Below are positions 53,841 through 62,114 of a DNA stretch of 64,000 nucleotides, piece after piece (the stretch's first letter is position 1; every line of letters begins with the position of its first letter). The stretch is from Bog-756 sp963699085 (GTDB lineage: Bacteria; Actinomycetota; Acidimicrobiia; Acidimicrobiales; RAAP-2): positions 310,001 to 374,000 of the forward strand of contig CAVOTH010000004.1 of NCBI GenBank assembly GCA_963699085.1, read 5' to 3'. A program made the position numbers and the translations under genes. The notes beneath the pieces are model-generated. The model was given only the letters and a program-made list of their open reading frames with translations, had not been told where the DNA came from and searched no databases.

Positions 53841-55271
53841 TCAGCGATGGGCGGTGGAGGCTCCCCGTTTGCCGACTTCGAGGGTCACCTTGGCCCCGGC
53901 GAGTTCTTCGTCCGCCAGTGCCGGCTCGTCGAGCCGTGCGTAGCAGCGCGAACCGTCGGGCAGGTCGCAGATCAGCGCCGTCCATTCCGGGCCCTCGCGG
54001 TTGTAGGTGGTGGAGAACGTGGCGACGGCCGCCGGCCCTTCGGCCCCGCCGGTCACCGGCACGGTGATTGCGGCACGCCCCGGCCCGGTGGCCGGTGTCG
54101 GCGCCTGCGGCGGCGGCGTGGTGGACCACAGCGCAGCCGTGTGGCTGGTCATGTGCATTCCGATGCCGGTCACCAGTCCGTATGCACCTGGATCCCGGCG
54201 GAGGGTCTCAGTCATGACGGCAAGTGCGTGGGTGGTGTAGTTGCTTCCGGGACCACCGTGGTACGGGAGACCTCCGGTCACGGTCGGAAGCCTGGCGTCG
54301 GTGATGCCCAGAGCGTCACGGGCGAAGTTCACCGAGGCGGAAAAGCAGGAGTAGAGGTCGAGGTGGGCCACCTCGTCGATGCCGACGGACCCGAGCGCCC
54401 GGGTCGCAGCCGACGCCAGTGCCGGCGATCGCCACAGGTCGGGACGGGCGGCCATGGTCGGCGGATCCTCGTCCACGCCCACTCCCCACAGGTAGACCCG
54501 TCGGTCCGCGGGTACACCCAGTTCGTCGGCGCGTCCCTCGGTGGTCAAGAGAAGGGCGGCCGCCATGTCGACATCCATGACGGCGGTCATCAGCTTGGTG
54601 AACGGGGTGGACACCATGCGATTGGAGGCCTCAGGACGGATGATCTCCTCGGCACTCCTGGCCACCGGGAACCATGAATGCTCCGGGTCGGCCGCGGCCA
54701 CCGCCGACAGCGGCGCCAGCAGCTGGCCGAGGTCTCGGCGGTACTCCTCGATCGCCTGGCCCCGGTGTATCCGGCGGGCCGTCTCCAGCAGGGCGAACGT
54801 CAGGTAGGCCTGGTAGATACCGTTCGCGGCCTCCAATGGGTCCAACGTGAGCGGGAACGGAGGGGGCTCGGCGGGGGCATGTGACCAGGCCGGCCCGGGA
54901 TGGCTGCGGAGGGTGGCGAGCGCCTCGCCCCCGACGATCAGGGCCAGATCAGATCCTCCCCGGGCCATGTCGGCGGCGACGTCGGCCACCAGGTGCAGGG
55001 GGACCGACCCGCCCAGTCCCGAGTACCCCGAGGTTCCGGGCCGGGCACCCAGGCGCTCGGCCAGCCGCCCGGCAGGGTCGTCGTACTGCCAGGACTGGCA
55101 GAACACGACCTGGAGATTCCCTATCCCGGTCAGTGACCCCGGACAGCCGGCGTCTTCGGCGGCGGCGCGTGCGACGTGTTCCCACAGGTCGAGAGGCTCG
55201 GGGGCCGGCTGGTCGCGCCAGGTCCGGCGGGCGACCCCGATGATGCACGGCGTGCGCGGATCCACCGGCAT
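53841..55271 (-). CDS. Thiolase-like acyltransferase with fused OB-type C-terminus
   Basis: 476 residues. The thiolase-fold part has PCIIGVARRTWRDQPAPEPL, HLDLYSCFSASVNFARDALG and GGLPYHGGPGSNYTTHALAV, matching the SCP-x/acetyl-CoA acetyltransferase-like group of Actinobacteria. The last 80 residues (AAITVPVTGGAEGPAAVATF to KVTLEVGKRG) look like an OB-fold, the job done elsewhere by a separate DUF35 protein. The canonical N-terminal catalytic cysteine is not obvious, so it may be an aldolase-like or non-classical thiolase. ATG 55271 follows the dehydrogenase stop after one base, so it is probably co-transcribed with it. Confidence 0.82.
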   Translation of the reverse strand: MPVDPRTPCIIGVARRTWRDQPAPEPLDLWEHVARAAAEDAGCPGSLTGIGNLQVVFCQSWQYDDPAGRLAERLGARPGTSGYSGLGGSVPLHLVADVAADMARGGSDLALIVGGEALATLRSHPGPAWSHAPAEPPPFPLTLDPLEAANGIYQAYLTFALLETARRIHRGQAIEEYRRDLGQLLAPLSAVAAADPEHSWFPVARSAEEIIRPEASNRMVSTPFTKLMTAVMDVDMAAALLLTTEGRADELGVPADRRVYLWGVGVDEDPPTMAARPDLWRSPALASAATRALGSVGIDEVAHLDLYSCFSASVNFARDALGITDARLPTVTGGLPYHGGPGSNYTTHALAVMTETLRRDPGAYGLVTGIGMHMTSHTAALWSTTPPPQAPTPATGPGRAAITVPVTGGAEGPAAVATFSTTYNREGPEWTALICDLPDGSRCYARLDEPALADEELAGAKVTLEVGKRGASTAHR

Positions 55272-55272
55272 C

Positions 55273-56485
55273 TCAGGACGGGACTGGACGACGCGGTAGG
55301 GCGATGGCCCGATCGGCGATGATGTTCTTCTGCACCTCGGTCGATCCGCCACCGATGGTGCTGTAGCGCTGGAAGGAGTACAGCCGGGTCCACTTGCCCC
55401 GGTCGACAGCGTCGGGACCGCCCCGGGCCAGCACGCCGGCCGGGCCGAGCAGGTCCACCGACAGTGCGGCGAGGGTCTGGGCCAGTGCCGACCAGCTGAG
55501 CTTGGCGAAGGGCACTTCCGGCCAGTTCTTCTCACCTTTGATGATCTTGGAGAGCGCCCGCAACGAGAGCAGGCGGGCCAGCTCGATGTCGGTCCAGGCC
55601 CGGGCGATCCGATCCTGCAGCGACGGATCCTCCAGAGCGTCCGGGTTGACCGACCGGGCCGCCGTCACCATGGCCCGCAGGTCGGCGGCCAGGATGGCCA
55701 GTTGGGTGGCGATTCCCACCCGCTCGTGTCCCAGGGTGCCCATGGCCACCATCCACCCCTCACCTTCGCCCCCGAGGCGGCAGTCGACGGGGATGCGGGC
55801 GTCGGTGAAGAACACCTCGTTGAACATCTCCTCGCCCGCCATGTCCCGGATCGGCCGGCGTTCGATGCCGGGCGTCTCGAGGTCGAGGATGAATGCGGTG
55901 ATCCCCTCGTGCTTGGCCCCGCGTTCGATGGCGGTGGGATCGGTCCGCAGAAGGAACAGCCCCCATTTGGCCAGGTGGGCGGTCGAGATCCAGATCTTCT
56001 GTCCGTTGACCACGTATGAGTCCCCGTCCAGGATGGCGGTGGTGCGCAGGTTGGCCAGGTCGTTTCCGGCATCAGGTTCCGAAAATCCCTGACACCAGTG
56101 GTCGGTGGCGTCCAGGATCGAGGGGAGCCATCGGGCCTTCTGTTCCTCGGTCCCCCAGGCGATGATCATGGGTCCGATCTGCCACAGTCCGTTGGTGTTG
56201 AACAACCCCGGGGTGCGGTACTCGGCCATGATCTCGGAGTAGAGGATCCGCTGCATCGCCGTGGCGTTGCGCCCCCCGTACTCCTCGGGCCAGTTGGCTG
56301 CGGCCCATCGTCCCTTGTTCAGGACGCGTTGCCATGCCGCCCGGCGGAGCTGCGACTTCTCCCCTGACAGCGACGAGTCGTCGCCGAGCGCCTCGCGCTG
56401 CGAGGAATTCAGGGAGGTGGTCGTCGAGCCAATCTCGCAATTCGGCGGCGAATTGCTCGTCCTCGGGGGCAAGTGCGAAGTCCAC
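55273..56485 (-). pseudogene. Acyl-CoA dehydrogenase (FAD-motif subunit type), frameshifted as sequenced
   Basis: About 404 residues over two frames. Frame one (GTG 56485) gives DFALAPEDEQFAAELRDWLD, then DHLPEF. Frame two continues SQREALGDDSSLSGEKSQLR and runs to the end. The FAD/substrate region WCQGFSEPDAGNDLANLRTT, NGQKIWISTAHLAKWGLF and the closing GGGSTEVQKNIIADRAIAL are intact. One extra base near 56410 explains the break. This protein matches the second half of the fused enzyme at 13902-16166, and its divergent neighbour matches the first half. The pair may form an alpha2beta2 dehydrogenase. Confidence 0.85.
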
Positions 56486-56557
56486 GGGGCTGAGGATAGC
56501 CCTCAGGACCGTCTACGCTCGGGCCGTCACCCAGCCCTGTCGATCCCGAGGTGGACC

Positions 56558-57636
56558 GTGGACTTCACTTTCGATGCCGAGCAACTGGCTCTCCAGGATG
56601 TGGCCCGTAGGGCCATGGATGAGGTCGACGGCACCCTGCTACGCGCGCATGGCCGACGACGACCTCGGGTTCACGCCGGAGTTGTGGGACCAGTTGGTGT
56701 CGCTCGGCTGGACCTCGATGTTGATCCCCGATGAGGGTGCCGGTCTCCTCGAGATGTGCATCGTGCTGGAGCAGATGGGCCGGGTGCCGCTGCCCGGCCC
56801 GTTCTTCTCGTCGTCGGTCATGGCCACCTTGGCGGCCCGGGCGTTGGGTGAGCGCGGACTGCTCGAGGAACTGGCCGGTGGACGCGTCCGGGGGTCTGTC
56901 GCCGTGCTCGAGCAGGGCCACGGCGATCCGTTGGACACAGTGCGCGCACGTGCCACCCGCAAAGGGGCCGAGTGGACGTTGCACGGCGCCAAGCCGGTCG
57001 TGGTCGACGGGCACACGGCCGACTGGGTGATCGTGGCCGCCCTGGGCGAAGACGGGTATTCGCTCGTACCTGGTCCGCGAGCCGAAGGGCGAACTGGTGC
57101 CGTCACTCGACCCCACCCGCAAACTGGCCCGGCTGGTGCTCGACGGCACCCCGGCCGAACCGCTGGGTCCTCCCGGTGGCCAGGCCGATGTCTGGCGACG
57201 GGTGCTCGATGACATCGCCGTGGCGTTTGCCGCCGAGTCGGTCGGCGTGTCCGACCGCGCCCTCGAGATGGCCACCGAGTACGCCAAGGTCCGGGTCGTC
57301 TTCGATCAGCCGATCGCCACGTTCCAGGTGGTCAAACACCGCATCGTGGATATGTTCCACGCGCTCGAGCTGGCCCGGGTGGGCGTCCACTACGCCGCCT
57401 GGTCGTCGGACGGGGACGAGCCGGATCGGATCCGGGCCGCCGGTATGGCATCGGCCTACGCGGCCGAGGCGGCGGTGAAGGTGACCGGGGACGACATCCA
57501 GCTCCACGGAGGCGTGGGGTTCACCTGGGCCAACGATTCCCACTTCCTGTTCAAGCGGGCCAAGCAGAACGAGACGCTCATGGGTGGGAGCGGCCATCAG
57601 TGGCAGCGCCTGGGGGCCCTGTTCACCGAACTCTGA
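56558..57636 (+). pseudogene. Acyl-CoA dehydrogenase (partner-subunit type), two frameshifts as sequenced
   Basis: About 359 residues over three frames. GTG 56558 (GAGG six bases upstream) gives DFTFDAEQLALQDVARRAMD, then EVDGTLL. Frame two gives MADDDLGFTPELWDQLVSLG through VIVAALGEDGYSL. Frame three gives VREPKGELVPSLDPTRKLAR, EYAKVRVVFDQPIATFQVVK and LHGGVGFTWANDSHFLFKRA. Single extra bases near 56648 and 57066 restore one frame; deleting the G at 57066 gives SLYLVREPKG. It lacks the mid-domain FAD motif, like the first half of the fused enzyme at 13902, and lies divergent from its likely partner. Confidence 0.83.
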
Positions 57637-57730
57637 CCCTGACCGGCCGGTCGGCCGTCGGGACTCGGACGTCGGGCGAGGGGAGCGTGGTCGGATCGGC
57701 GGGCGGCCGTCCCGCATGAAGGGCGAGATC

Positions 57731-58354
57731 TCAGTCGGGCCGGGTGCGCTCGAGCACCGAGGCGATCTCCTCAGCCCGGGCCCGGAATACGTCGGCGGAC
57801 CCACGTCCTCCGTCCAGTACGCCGGCAACGTGCTCGATGACCAGGCCGACCAGCAGACTGCGCAGCATCCGGGCCAGCACCACCTCGTCGCCCACGGGAC
57901 ACAGCCGCGGTCGGTGGTCGACCAACCAGCGCTCGAGCGAAGCTTCGGTGGCGTCGAAGAGCTCGGTCCCGACGGCCCGGGCCGTCTGGTCACCCCGCAT
58001 GACTTCGCCGAGCATGAGCCGGATGAAGTCCTCCACCTCGAGCATGGACAGCAGGATGTCGGTCAGCAGGTCGGCCAGGTTCGGGGCGAGGTCCCGGGCG
58101 AGGGACGGCGAGCTGTCGACGGCCTGGTCTTCCAGGAAGCCCTGTTCCTCGAGCACGGCGACCAACAGGTCGCGCTTGGACGGGAAGTAGTGGTAGAGCG
58201 TCGCCACATTGAGCCCGGTGGCGGCGGCCAGGCTCCGCATGCTGGTGCCGGTCACTCCGTGCTGTGACATCAGCGACAGCGCCGTGCGCAGGATGTGCTC
58301 ACGCTGACCGGACCCTTCACCGCGGACTGCGGGCTCGGGCGGGGAGGGTGCCAT
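57731..58354 (-). CDS. TetR family transcriptional regulator
   Basis: 207 residues. The N-terminal helix-turn-helix is GVTGTSMRSLAAATGLNVAT, followed by LYHYFPSKRDLLVAVLEEQG, the TetR signature. The C-terminal ligand domain (LLTDILLSMLEVEDFIRLML) is divergent, as usual. It is transcribed away from the P450 gene, with the palindrome CAAACGTTTG between them, and probably represses the P450 and itself until a substrate-derived ligand binds. An upstream in-frame ATG at 58420 would cover the operator, so ATG 58354 is preferred. Confidence 0.9.
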   Translation of the reverse strand: MAPSPPEPAVRGEGSGQREHILRTALSLMSQHGVTGTSMRSLAAATGLNVATLYHYFPSKRDLLVAVLEEQGFLEDQAVDSSPSLARDLAPNLADLLTDILLSMLEVEDFIRLMLGEVMRGDQTARAVGTELFDATEASLERWLVDHRPRLCPVGDEVVLARMLRSLLVGLVIEHVAGVLDGGRGSADVFRARAEEIASVLERTRPD

Positions 58355-58417
58355 CTGTTCATTGTGGCCCAGCCCGTCGTCCGTGGCCCGGAACGTGGCC
58401 GCCGTCGTGTTCCCAAA

Positions 58418-58436
58418 CAAACGTTTGATCTATAGT
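58418..58436. promoter_or_regulatory. TetR-type operator CAAACGTTTG and P450 -10 element
   Basis: The perfect 10-base palindrome CAAACGTTTG (58418-58427) lies directly upstream of TATAGT (58431-58436), a good -10 for the P450 gene 82 bases downstream. A repressor on the palindrome would cover the spacer between -35 and -10. The adjacent divergent TetR gene is the obvious ligand of the site. Confidence 0.65.
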
Positions 58437-58517
58437 CCTCCCCTGAGGCGTTGGCCGCAGGGGCCGCCGCCCGGACAGGACCGGTCAGCAACGTCCGGGA
58501 CAGGGATGGGGACGACA

Positions 58518-59774
58518 ATGGCACCACCGGTGAAGGACGCAGTCGACACGGCACCGACCTACGAGCGATTCGACCCATTCGAACTGCAGGACACCGTATC
58601 GGGGAACATCCGCGACCCCTATCCGCGCCTGGGTGAGCTCCGACGACAGCACCCTGTCCACCTGGGACCCGTCGACCTCGGCGACGGCCTGGACCCCGCC
58701 GACCCCAACCGGCCGACCAGGGTCACGGTGTTCGGGTTCGACGAGTCGGTCCAGGTCCTCCGCGACAACGTCACCTACTCCTCCTCCGTATACGAGGGGA
58801 TCATGGGCCTGGTCATGGGTAAGACCATCCTGCAGATGGACGAGCCCGAGCACCGCCTGCACCGGGCGCTGGTGTCCCCGACCTTCCGGTCCAAGGTCCT
58901 CGAGCGGTGGGAGGGTGATCTGGTGCAGCGGGTGGTGGACGAGCTCCTCGACGACTTCGCCGGTGACGGGTCGGCCGACCTCGTCCAGCAGCTGACGTTC
59001 CACTTCCCGGTCCAGGTGATCGCCGAGATCCTCGGCCTGCCCCGTGCCGACTTCTGCCGGTTCCAGCGGTGGGCCATCGAGATCACCAGTGTCACCACCA
59101 ACTGGGACCGCGGCGTGGCCGCCTCCGAGCAACTGCGCGACTACTTCGCAGCCATCGTCGAGGAGCGCCGGGCTAAGCCGGCCGATGATCTGATCAGTGA
59201 CCTCCTGGCCGTCGAGGTGGACGGGCGTGGACTCGACGACGAGGAGATCTTCTCGTTCCTGCGCCTGTTGCTACCCGCCGGGGTCGAGACCACCTACCGG
59301 GCATCGGGCAACCTCCTCTACGGTCTGTTGACCAACCCTGACCAGCTGCAGGCCGTGCGCAAGAACCGCTCGCTGTTGCCGGCCGCATTCGAGGAGACCA
59401 TCCGGTGGGAACCGCCGGTGACGGTCATCCTGCGCCGGGCGACGGCCGATGCCGAACTCGCCGGGATGCCGGTCGAGGAAGGTGCGGACGTGGGTCTCCT
59501 TCTCGGCTCCGCCAACCGGGACGAGCGGAAGTACGAAAACCCGGACCAGTTCGACCTCTTCCGGGAGTCTCGCCAGAGCCTCGGCTTCGGCTTCGGCGTC
59601 CACGTCTGCCTGGGCATGCACCTGGCCCGGATGGAGACCCGGGTGGCGGTCAACGCGCTGTTGGACCGGATGCCCGACCTCGAACTCGCCCCCGCACCAG
59701 GACAGGACCTGCACATCAAGGGCATGGCATTCCGCTCGCCCATAGCGCTGCCGATCGTCTTCACCGCCTCCTGA
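58518..59774 (+). CDS. Cytochrome P450
   Basis: A 418-residue P450. I-helix LLLPAGVETTYRASGNLLYG (AGxET), ExxR in FEETIRWEPPVTV, and the heme loop LGFGFGVHVCLGMHLARMET with the cysteine near residue 364. It shares little beyond family motifs with the P450 at 7514-8713. ATG 58518 (GGGG six bases before it) is preferred over ATG 58506. It is probably controlled by the divergent TetR protein. It likely hydroxylates the substrate of this gene region; ferredoxin supply may come from 13666-13896. Confidence 0.93.
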   Translation: MAPPVKDAVDTAPTYERFDPFELQDTVSGNIRDPYPRLGELRRQHPVHLGPVDLGDGLDPADPNRPTRVTVFGFDESVQVLRDNVTYSSSVYEGIMGLVMGKTILQMDEPEHRLHRALVSPTFRSKVLERWEGDLVQRVVDELLDDFAGDGSADLVQQLTFHFPVQVIAEILGLPRADFCRFQRWAIEITSVTTNWDRGVAASEQLRDYFAAIVEERRAKPADDLISDLLAVEVDGRGLDDEEIFSFLRLLLPAGVETTYRASGNLLYGLLTNPDQLQAVRKNRSLLPAAFEETIRWEPPVTVILRRATADAELAGMPVEEGADVGLLLGSANRDERKYENPDQFDLFRESRQSLGFGFGVHVCLGMHLARMETRVAVNALLDRMPDLELAPAPGQDLHIKGMAFRSPIALPIVFTAS

Positions 59775-59809
59775 GTTCGCCGACCCCGGCTGACTACCGA
59801 CACGCTGAG

Positions 59810-59815
59810 TAGGGT
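59810..59815 (+). promoter_or_regulatory. Leaderless-type -10 element (TAGGGT)
   Basis: TAGGGT is followed by seven bases (CTCCCCG) and ATG 59823. No Shine-Dalgarno precedes this ATG. The spacing is that of leaderless actinobacterial mRNAs. CTGACT at 59790-59795 is a weak -35 candidate at shorter-than-ideal spacing. Confidence 0.5.
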
Positions 59816-59822
59816 CTCCCCG

Positions 59823-60386
59823 ATGCCGATCTGGTTGACCGACGCCGAGTTCGAGGTGCTCATCGCCGCCTGCGAACTGTCGGTGCCGGCCACCGAGCAC
59901 GGACCTGGTGCGGTGACGGCCGGGGTGCCCGACTACATCGACGGCCTGCTCGGCGCCTTCACCGTCGATCCGCCGCGCATCTGGGCGCGGGGTCCGACGT
60001 CGGGCCGGTACGGCGGTGAGGCGGCCTTCGCCGCCTTCCACCCGCTGTCACCTCTCGACGAGCTGGCCTGGCGTACCAGGATCGAAGGCTCCCAGGGCCA
60101 GCCCGAGCGCGAGTTCAACGGGCCCGTGGTCGGGCTGCAGGAGCGCTACCGGTCCGCTCTGGCCGCCCTCGGTCCCGACTTCCCGTCGCTGGAGCCCGAC
60201 GAGCAGGAGGCCCGGCTGGCTTCGGCGGACGGGTTCGCCGAGCTCCTGTTCCACCACTGCTGCGAGGGGCTCTACGGTGCGCCCGAGTACGGGGGGAACC
60301 GGGAGGGCATGGCGTGGGAGGCCATCGGGTTCGCCGGGGACGTCCAGCCCCGTGGTTGGACCGATGCCGAGGTGGCCGACCCGTGA
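59823..60386 (+). CDS. Gluconate 2-dehydrogenase subunit 3-like protein
   Basis: 187 residues: TDAEFEVLIAACELSVPATE at the N-terminus and LLFHHCCEGLYGAPEYGGNR near the C-terminus, then AWEAIGFAGDVQPRGW. The YGAPEYGGN block is the mark of the small (gamma) subunit family of flavin-dependent gluconate and related dehydrogenases. No Tat signal is visible, so the complex is probably cytoplasmic here. The stop overlaps the GTG start of the GMC oxidoreductase, its expected catalytic partner. Confidence 0.82.
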   Translation: MPIWLTDAEFEVLIAACELSVPATEHGPGAVTAGVPDYIDGLLGAFTVDPPRIWARGPTSGRYGGEAAFAAFHPLSPLDELAWRTRIEGSQGQPEREFNGPVVGLQERYRSALAALGPDFPSLEPDEQEARLASADGFAELLFHHCCEGLYGAPEYGGNREGMAWEAIGFAGDVQPRGWTDAEVADP

Positions 60387-62026
60387 CGCTCGATGCGGTC
60401 ATCGTCGGATCGGGCCCGGGTGGCTCGACCGCGGCCGATGTGCTCACCGCCGCAGGATGGTCGGTGGCCATCGTCGAAAAGGGCCGCAACCACCTGCTCG
60501 ATCCCGACGACCTCACCCGACCGGCATCGGACTACTCCAACGACGAGATCAAGTTCCACAGCCGGTTCTTCCTCGGACCGGACCCGCTGGTGGAGCCCCG
60601 CACGTTCCGGACCGGCGAGGAGGACGGCGACCGGCTCCACGTGGGCGAGGTCAACTCGGTACCGACCACTGTGGGCGGCGGCGGAACCCACGCCGACGGC
60701 AAGGTACCCCGCTTCATGCCCGGTGACTTCCGCCTCCTCAGCGAGCTGGGACCCCAGGCCGGAGCGGAAGTGGCCGACTGGCCGGTCACCTATGACGAGC
60801 TCGAACCGTTTTACGCCGATGTCGAGCGGTCCATCGGGGTGGCCGGACTCGACGGTGCCAACCCGTTTGCCGGACCGCGGTCCGGACCCTTCCCCATGTC
60901 CCCGGGTGCGCCCATGTTCGGTGCCGTCCACTCGGTGGCGGCGGCGGAACGCCTGGGGTATCACCCCTATCCGGCGCCGACGGCGGCCAACAGCGTCCCC
61001 TACGACGGTCGGCCCGCCTGCAACAACTGCGGGTTCTGCGCCTTCTTCGGCTGCCCCATCCACGCCAAAGGTGATCCGGTGGCCATGCTCATGCGGGCCA
61101 TGGCCACCGGTAGGGCGGAGCTCCTGGCCGAGACGTTCGTGTCGCGGATCCGCTTCGAGGGCAGGCGGGCCACTGGGGTCGACCTGGTGGAGGCCGATGG
61201 CACGGTGAGGTTCCTGGCGGCCCGGCACGTGATCGTGGCCGCAGGGGCCATCGAGACGCCCCGCCTGCTCCTGTTGTCGGACGTCGAGCATCGGGTGCTC
61301 GGCCGATACCTCATGGTGCACTTCCAGACCATCGTGGCCGGGGGCCTGCCCTATCGCACCTACGCCGAGCGGGGTCGCTCGGTGACCCACGTCCACGATG
61401 ACATGATCATCGGCGACGAGCTGTCCCGGCAGGCGGCGCGAGATGCCGGCCTGCCCTGGATCCGCGGGGGCCTGGTCGAGCACTCGGGGGCGGCGATGCC
61501 CATCATGGAGGCCAAGCACTACCCACCAGGACCGCGCCACAACCGGCTGATGGCCGAGTCGCCGATCCGCCAGCGCCTGTGGGCGTTCACCATGCAGGGC
61601 GAGGATCTGCCCTACGCCGGCAACCGGGTCGACCTCGACCCGTCGGTGCGCGACGCCCGGGGATTTCCGGTGGCACGGATTACCTACCGTCCCGGGCACC
61701 ACGAACTGGTGGCCCATGGGCACTTCGGTCCCCGATTGGCCGCGATATTGAAGGAGATGGGGGCGGAGTGGACGGCGGTGACGTCCTCGCCGGGAAGGGG
61801 CAACGCCGGCTTCACACCTGATTCGGTGCCCGAGAGCCGGCACAACATGGGAACGGTGCGGATGGGGACCGACCCGGCTACCTCGGTGACCGACCCGTTC
61901 GGGCGGCTGCATGCCTACGACAACGTGGTGGTGGCCGACTCCTCGGTATTCGTCACATCGTCCGGGTACGGCCCCACTCTGACCTTGGCCACCTTGTCAG
62001 CCCGGGCCGCGGACCACCTCCTCTGA
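60383..62026 (+). CDS. GMC-family FAD oxidoreductase
   Basis: 547 residues. The FAD-binding motif is AVIVGSGPGGSTAADVLTAA at the N-terminus. TVGGGGTHADGKVPRF and the cysteine-rich CNNCGFCAFFGCP (about 212) mark the gluconate-dehydrogenase-like subgroup. The C-terminal catalytic histidine is in SRHNMGTVRMG. The second active-site residue, usually Asn in a NPT-type motif, is replaced: the region reads SSGYGPTLTLATLSARAADH. GTG 60383 overlaps the stop of the subunit-3-like gene. It oxidises an alcohol to a ketone or aldehyde, passing electrons through FAD. The substrate may be a ring or side-chain hydroxyl left by the P450. Confidence 0.9.
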   Translation: MTLDAVIVGSGPGGSTAADVLTAAGWSVAIVEKGRNHLLDPDDLTRPASDYSNDEIKFHSRFFLGPDPLVEPRTFRTGEEDGDRLHVGEVNSVPTTVGGGGTHADGKVPRFMPGDFRLLSELGPQAGAEVADWPVTYDELEPFYADVERSIGVAGLDGANPFAGPRSGPFPMSPGAPMFGAVHSVAAAERLGYHPYPAPTAANSVPYDGRPACNNCGFCAFFGCPIHAKGDPVAMLMRAMATGRAELLAETFVSRIRFEGRRATGVDLVEADGTVRFLAARHVIVAAGAIETPRLLLLSDVEHRVLGRYLMVHFQTIVAGGLPYRTYAERGRSVTHVHDDMIIGDELSRQAARDAGLPWIRGGLVEHSGAAMPIMEAKHYPPGPRHNRLMAESPIRQRLWAFTMQGEDLPYAGNRVDLDPSVRDARGFPVARITYRPGHHELVAHGHFGPRLAAILKEMGAEWTAVTSSPGRGNAGFTPDSVPESRHNMGTVRMGTDPATSVTDPFGRLHAYDNVVVADSSVFVTSSGYGPTLTLATLSARAADHLL

Positions 62027-62063
62027 AGGCGACGTCGGTGGTGCGGTCTCACGGGGCCTGACG

Positions 62064-62114
62064 GCCGGGCCTCAGCCCACCCCGGTTGATGTAGCCGGGC
62101 CTCAGCCCACCCCG
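62064..62114. repeat. Tandem 21-base direct repeat at the thiolase 3' end
   Basis: A 21-base block beginning GCCGGGCCTCAGCCC occurs at 62064-62084 and again, identical, at 62094-62114 (30-base period). The second copy covers the last codons and stop of the Ltp-type thiolase on the minus strand. This looks like a small tandem duplication of the gene's end. The rest of the 62027-62101 gap holds nothing else. Confidence 0.85.

Noticed and set aside
57641..57652. GACCGGCCGGTC palindrome after the dehydrogenase
   Set aside because: Short GC palindromes of this kind are frequent by chance in this sequence; evidence is insufficient for a terminator.
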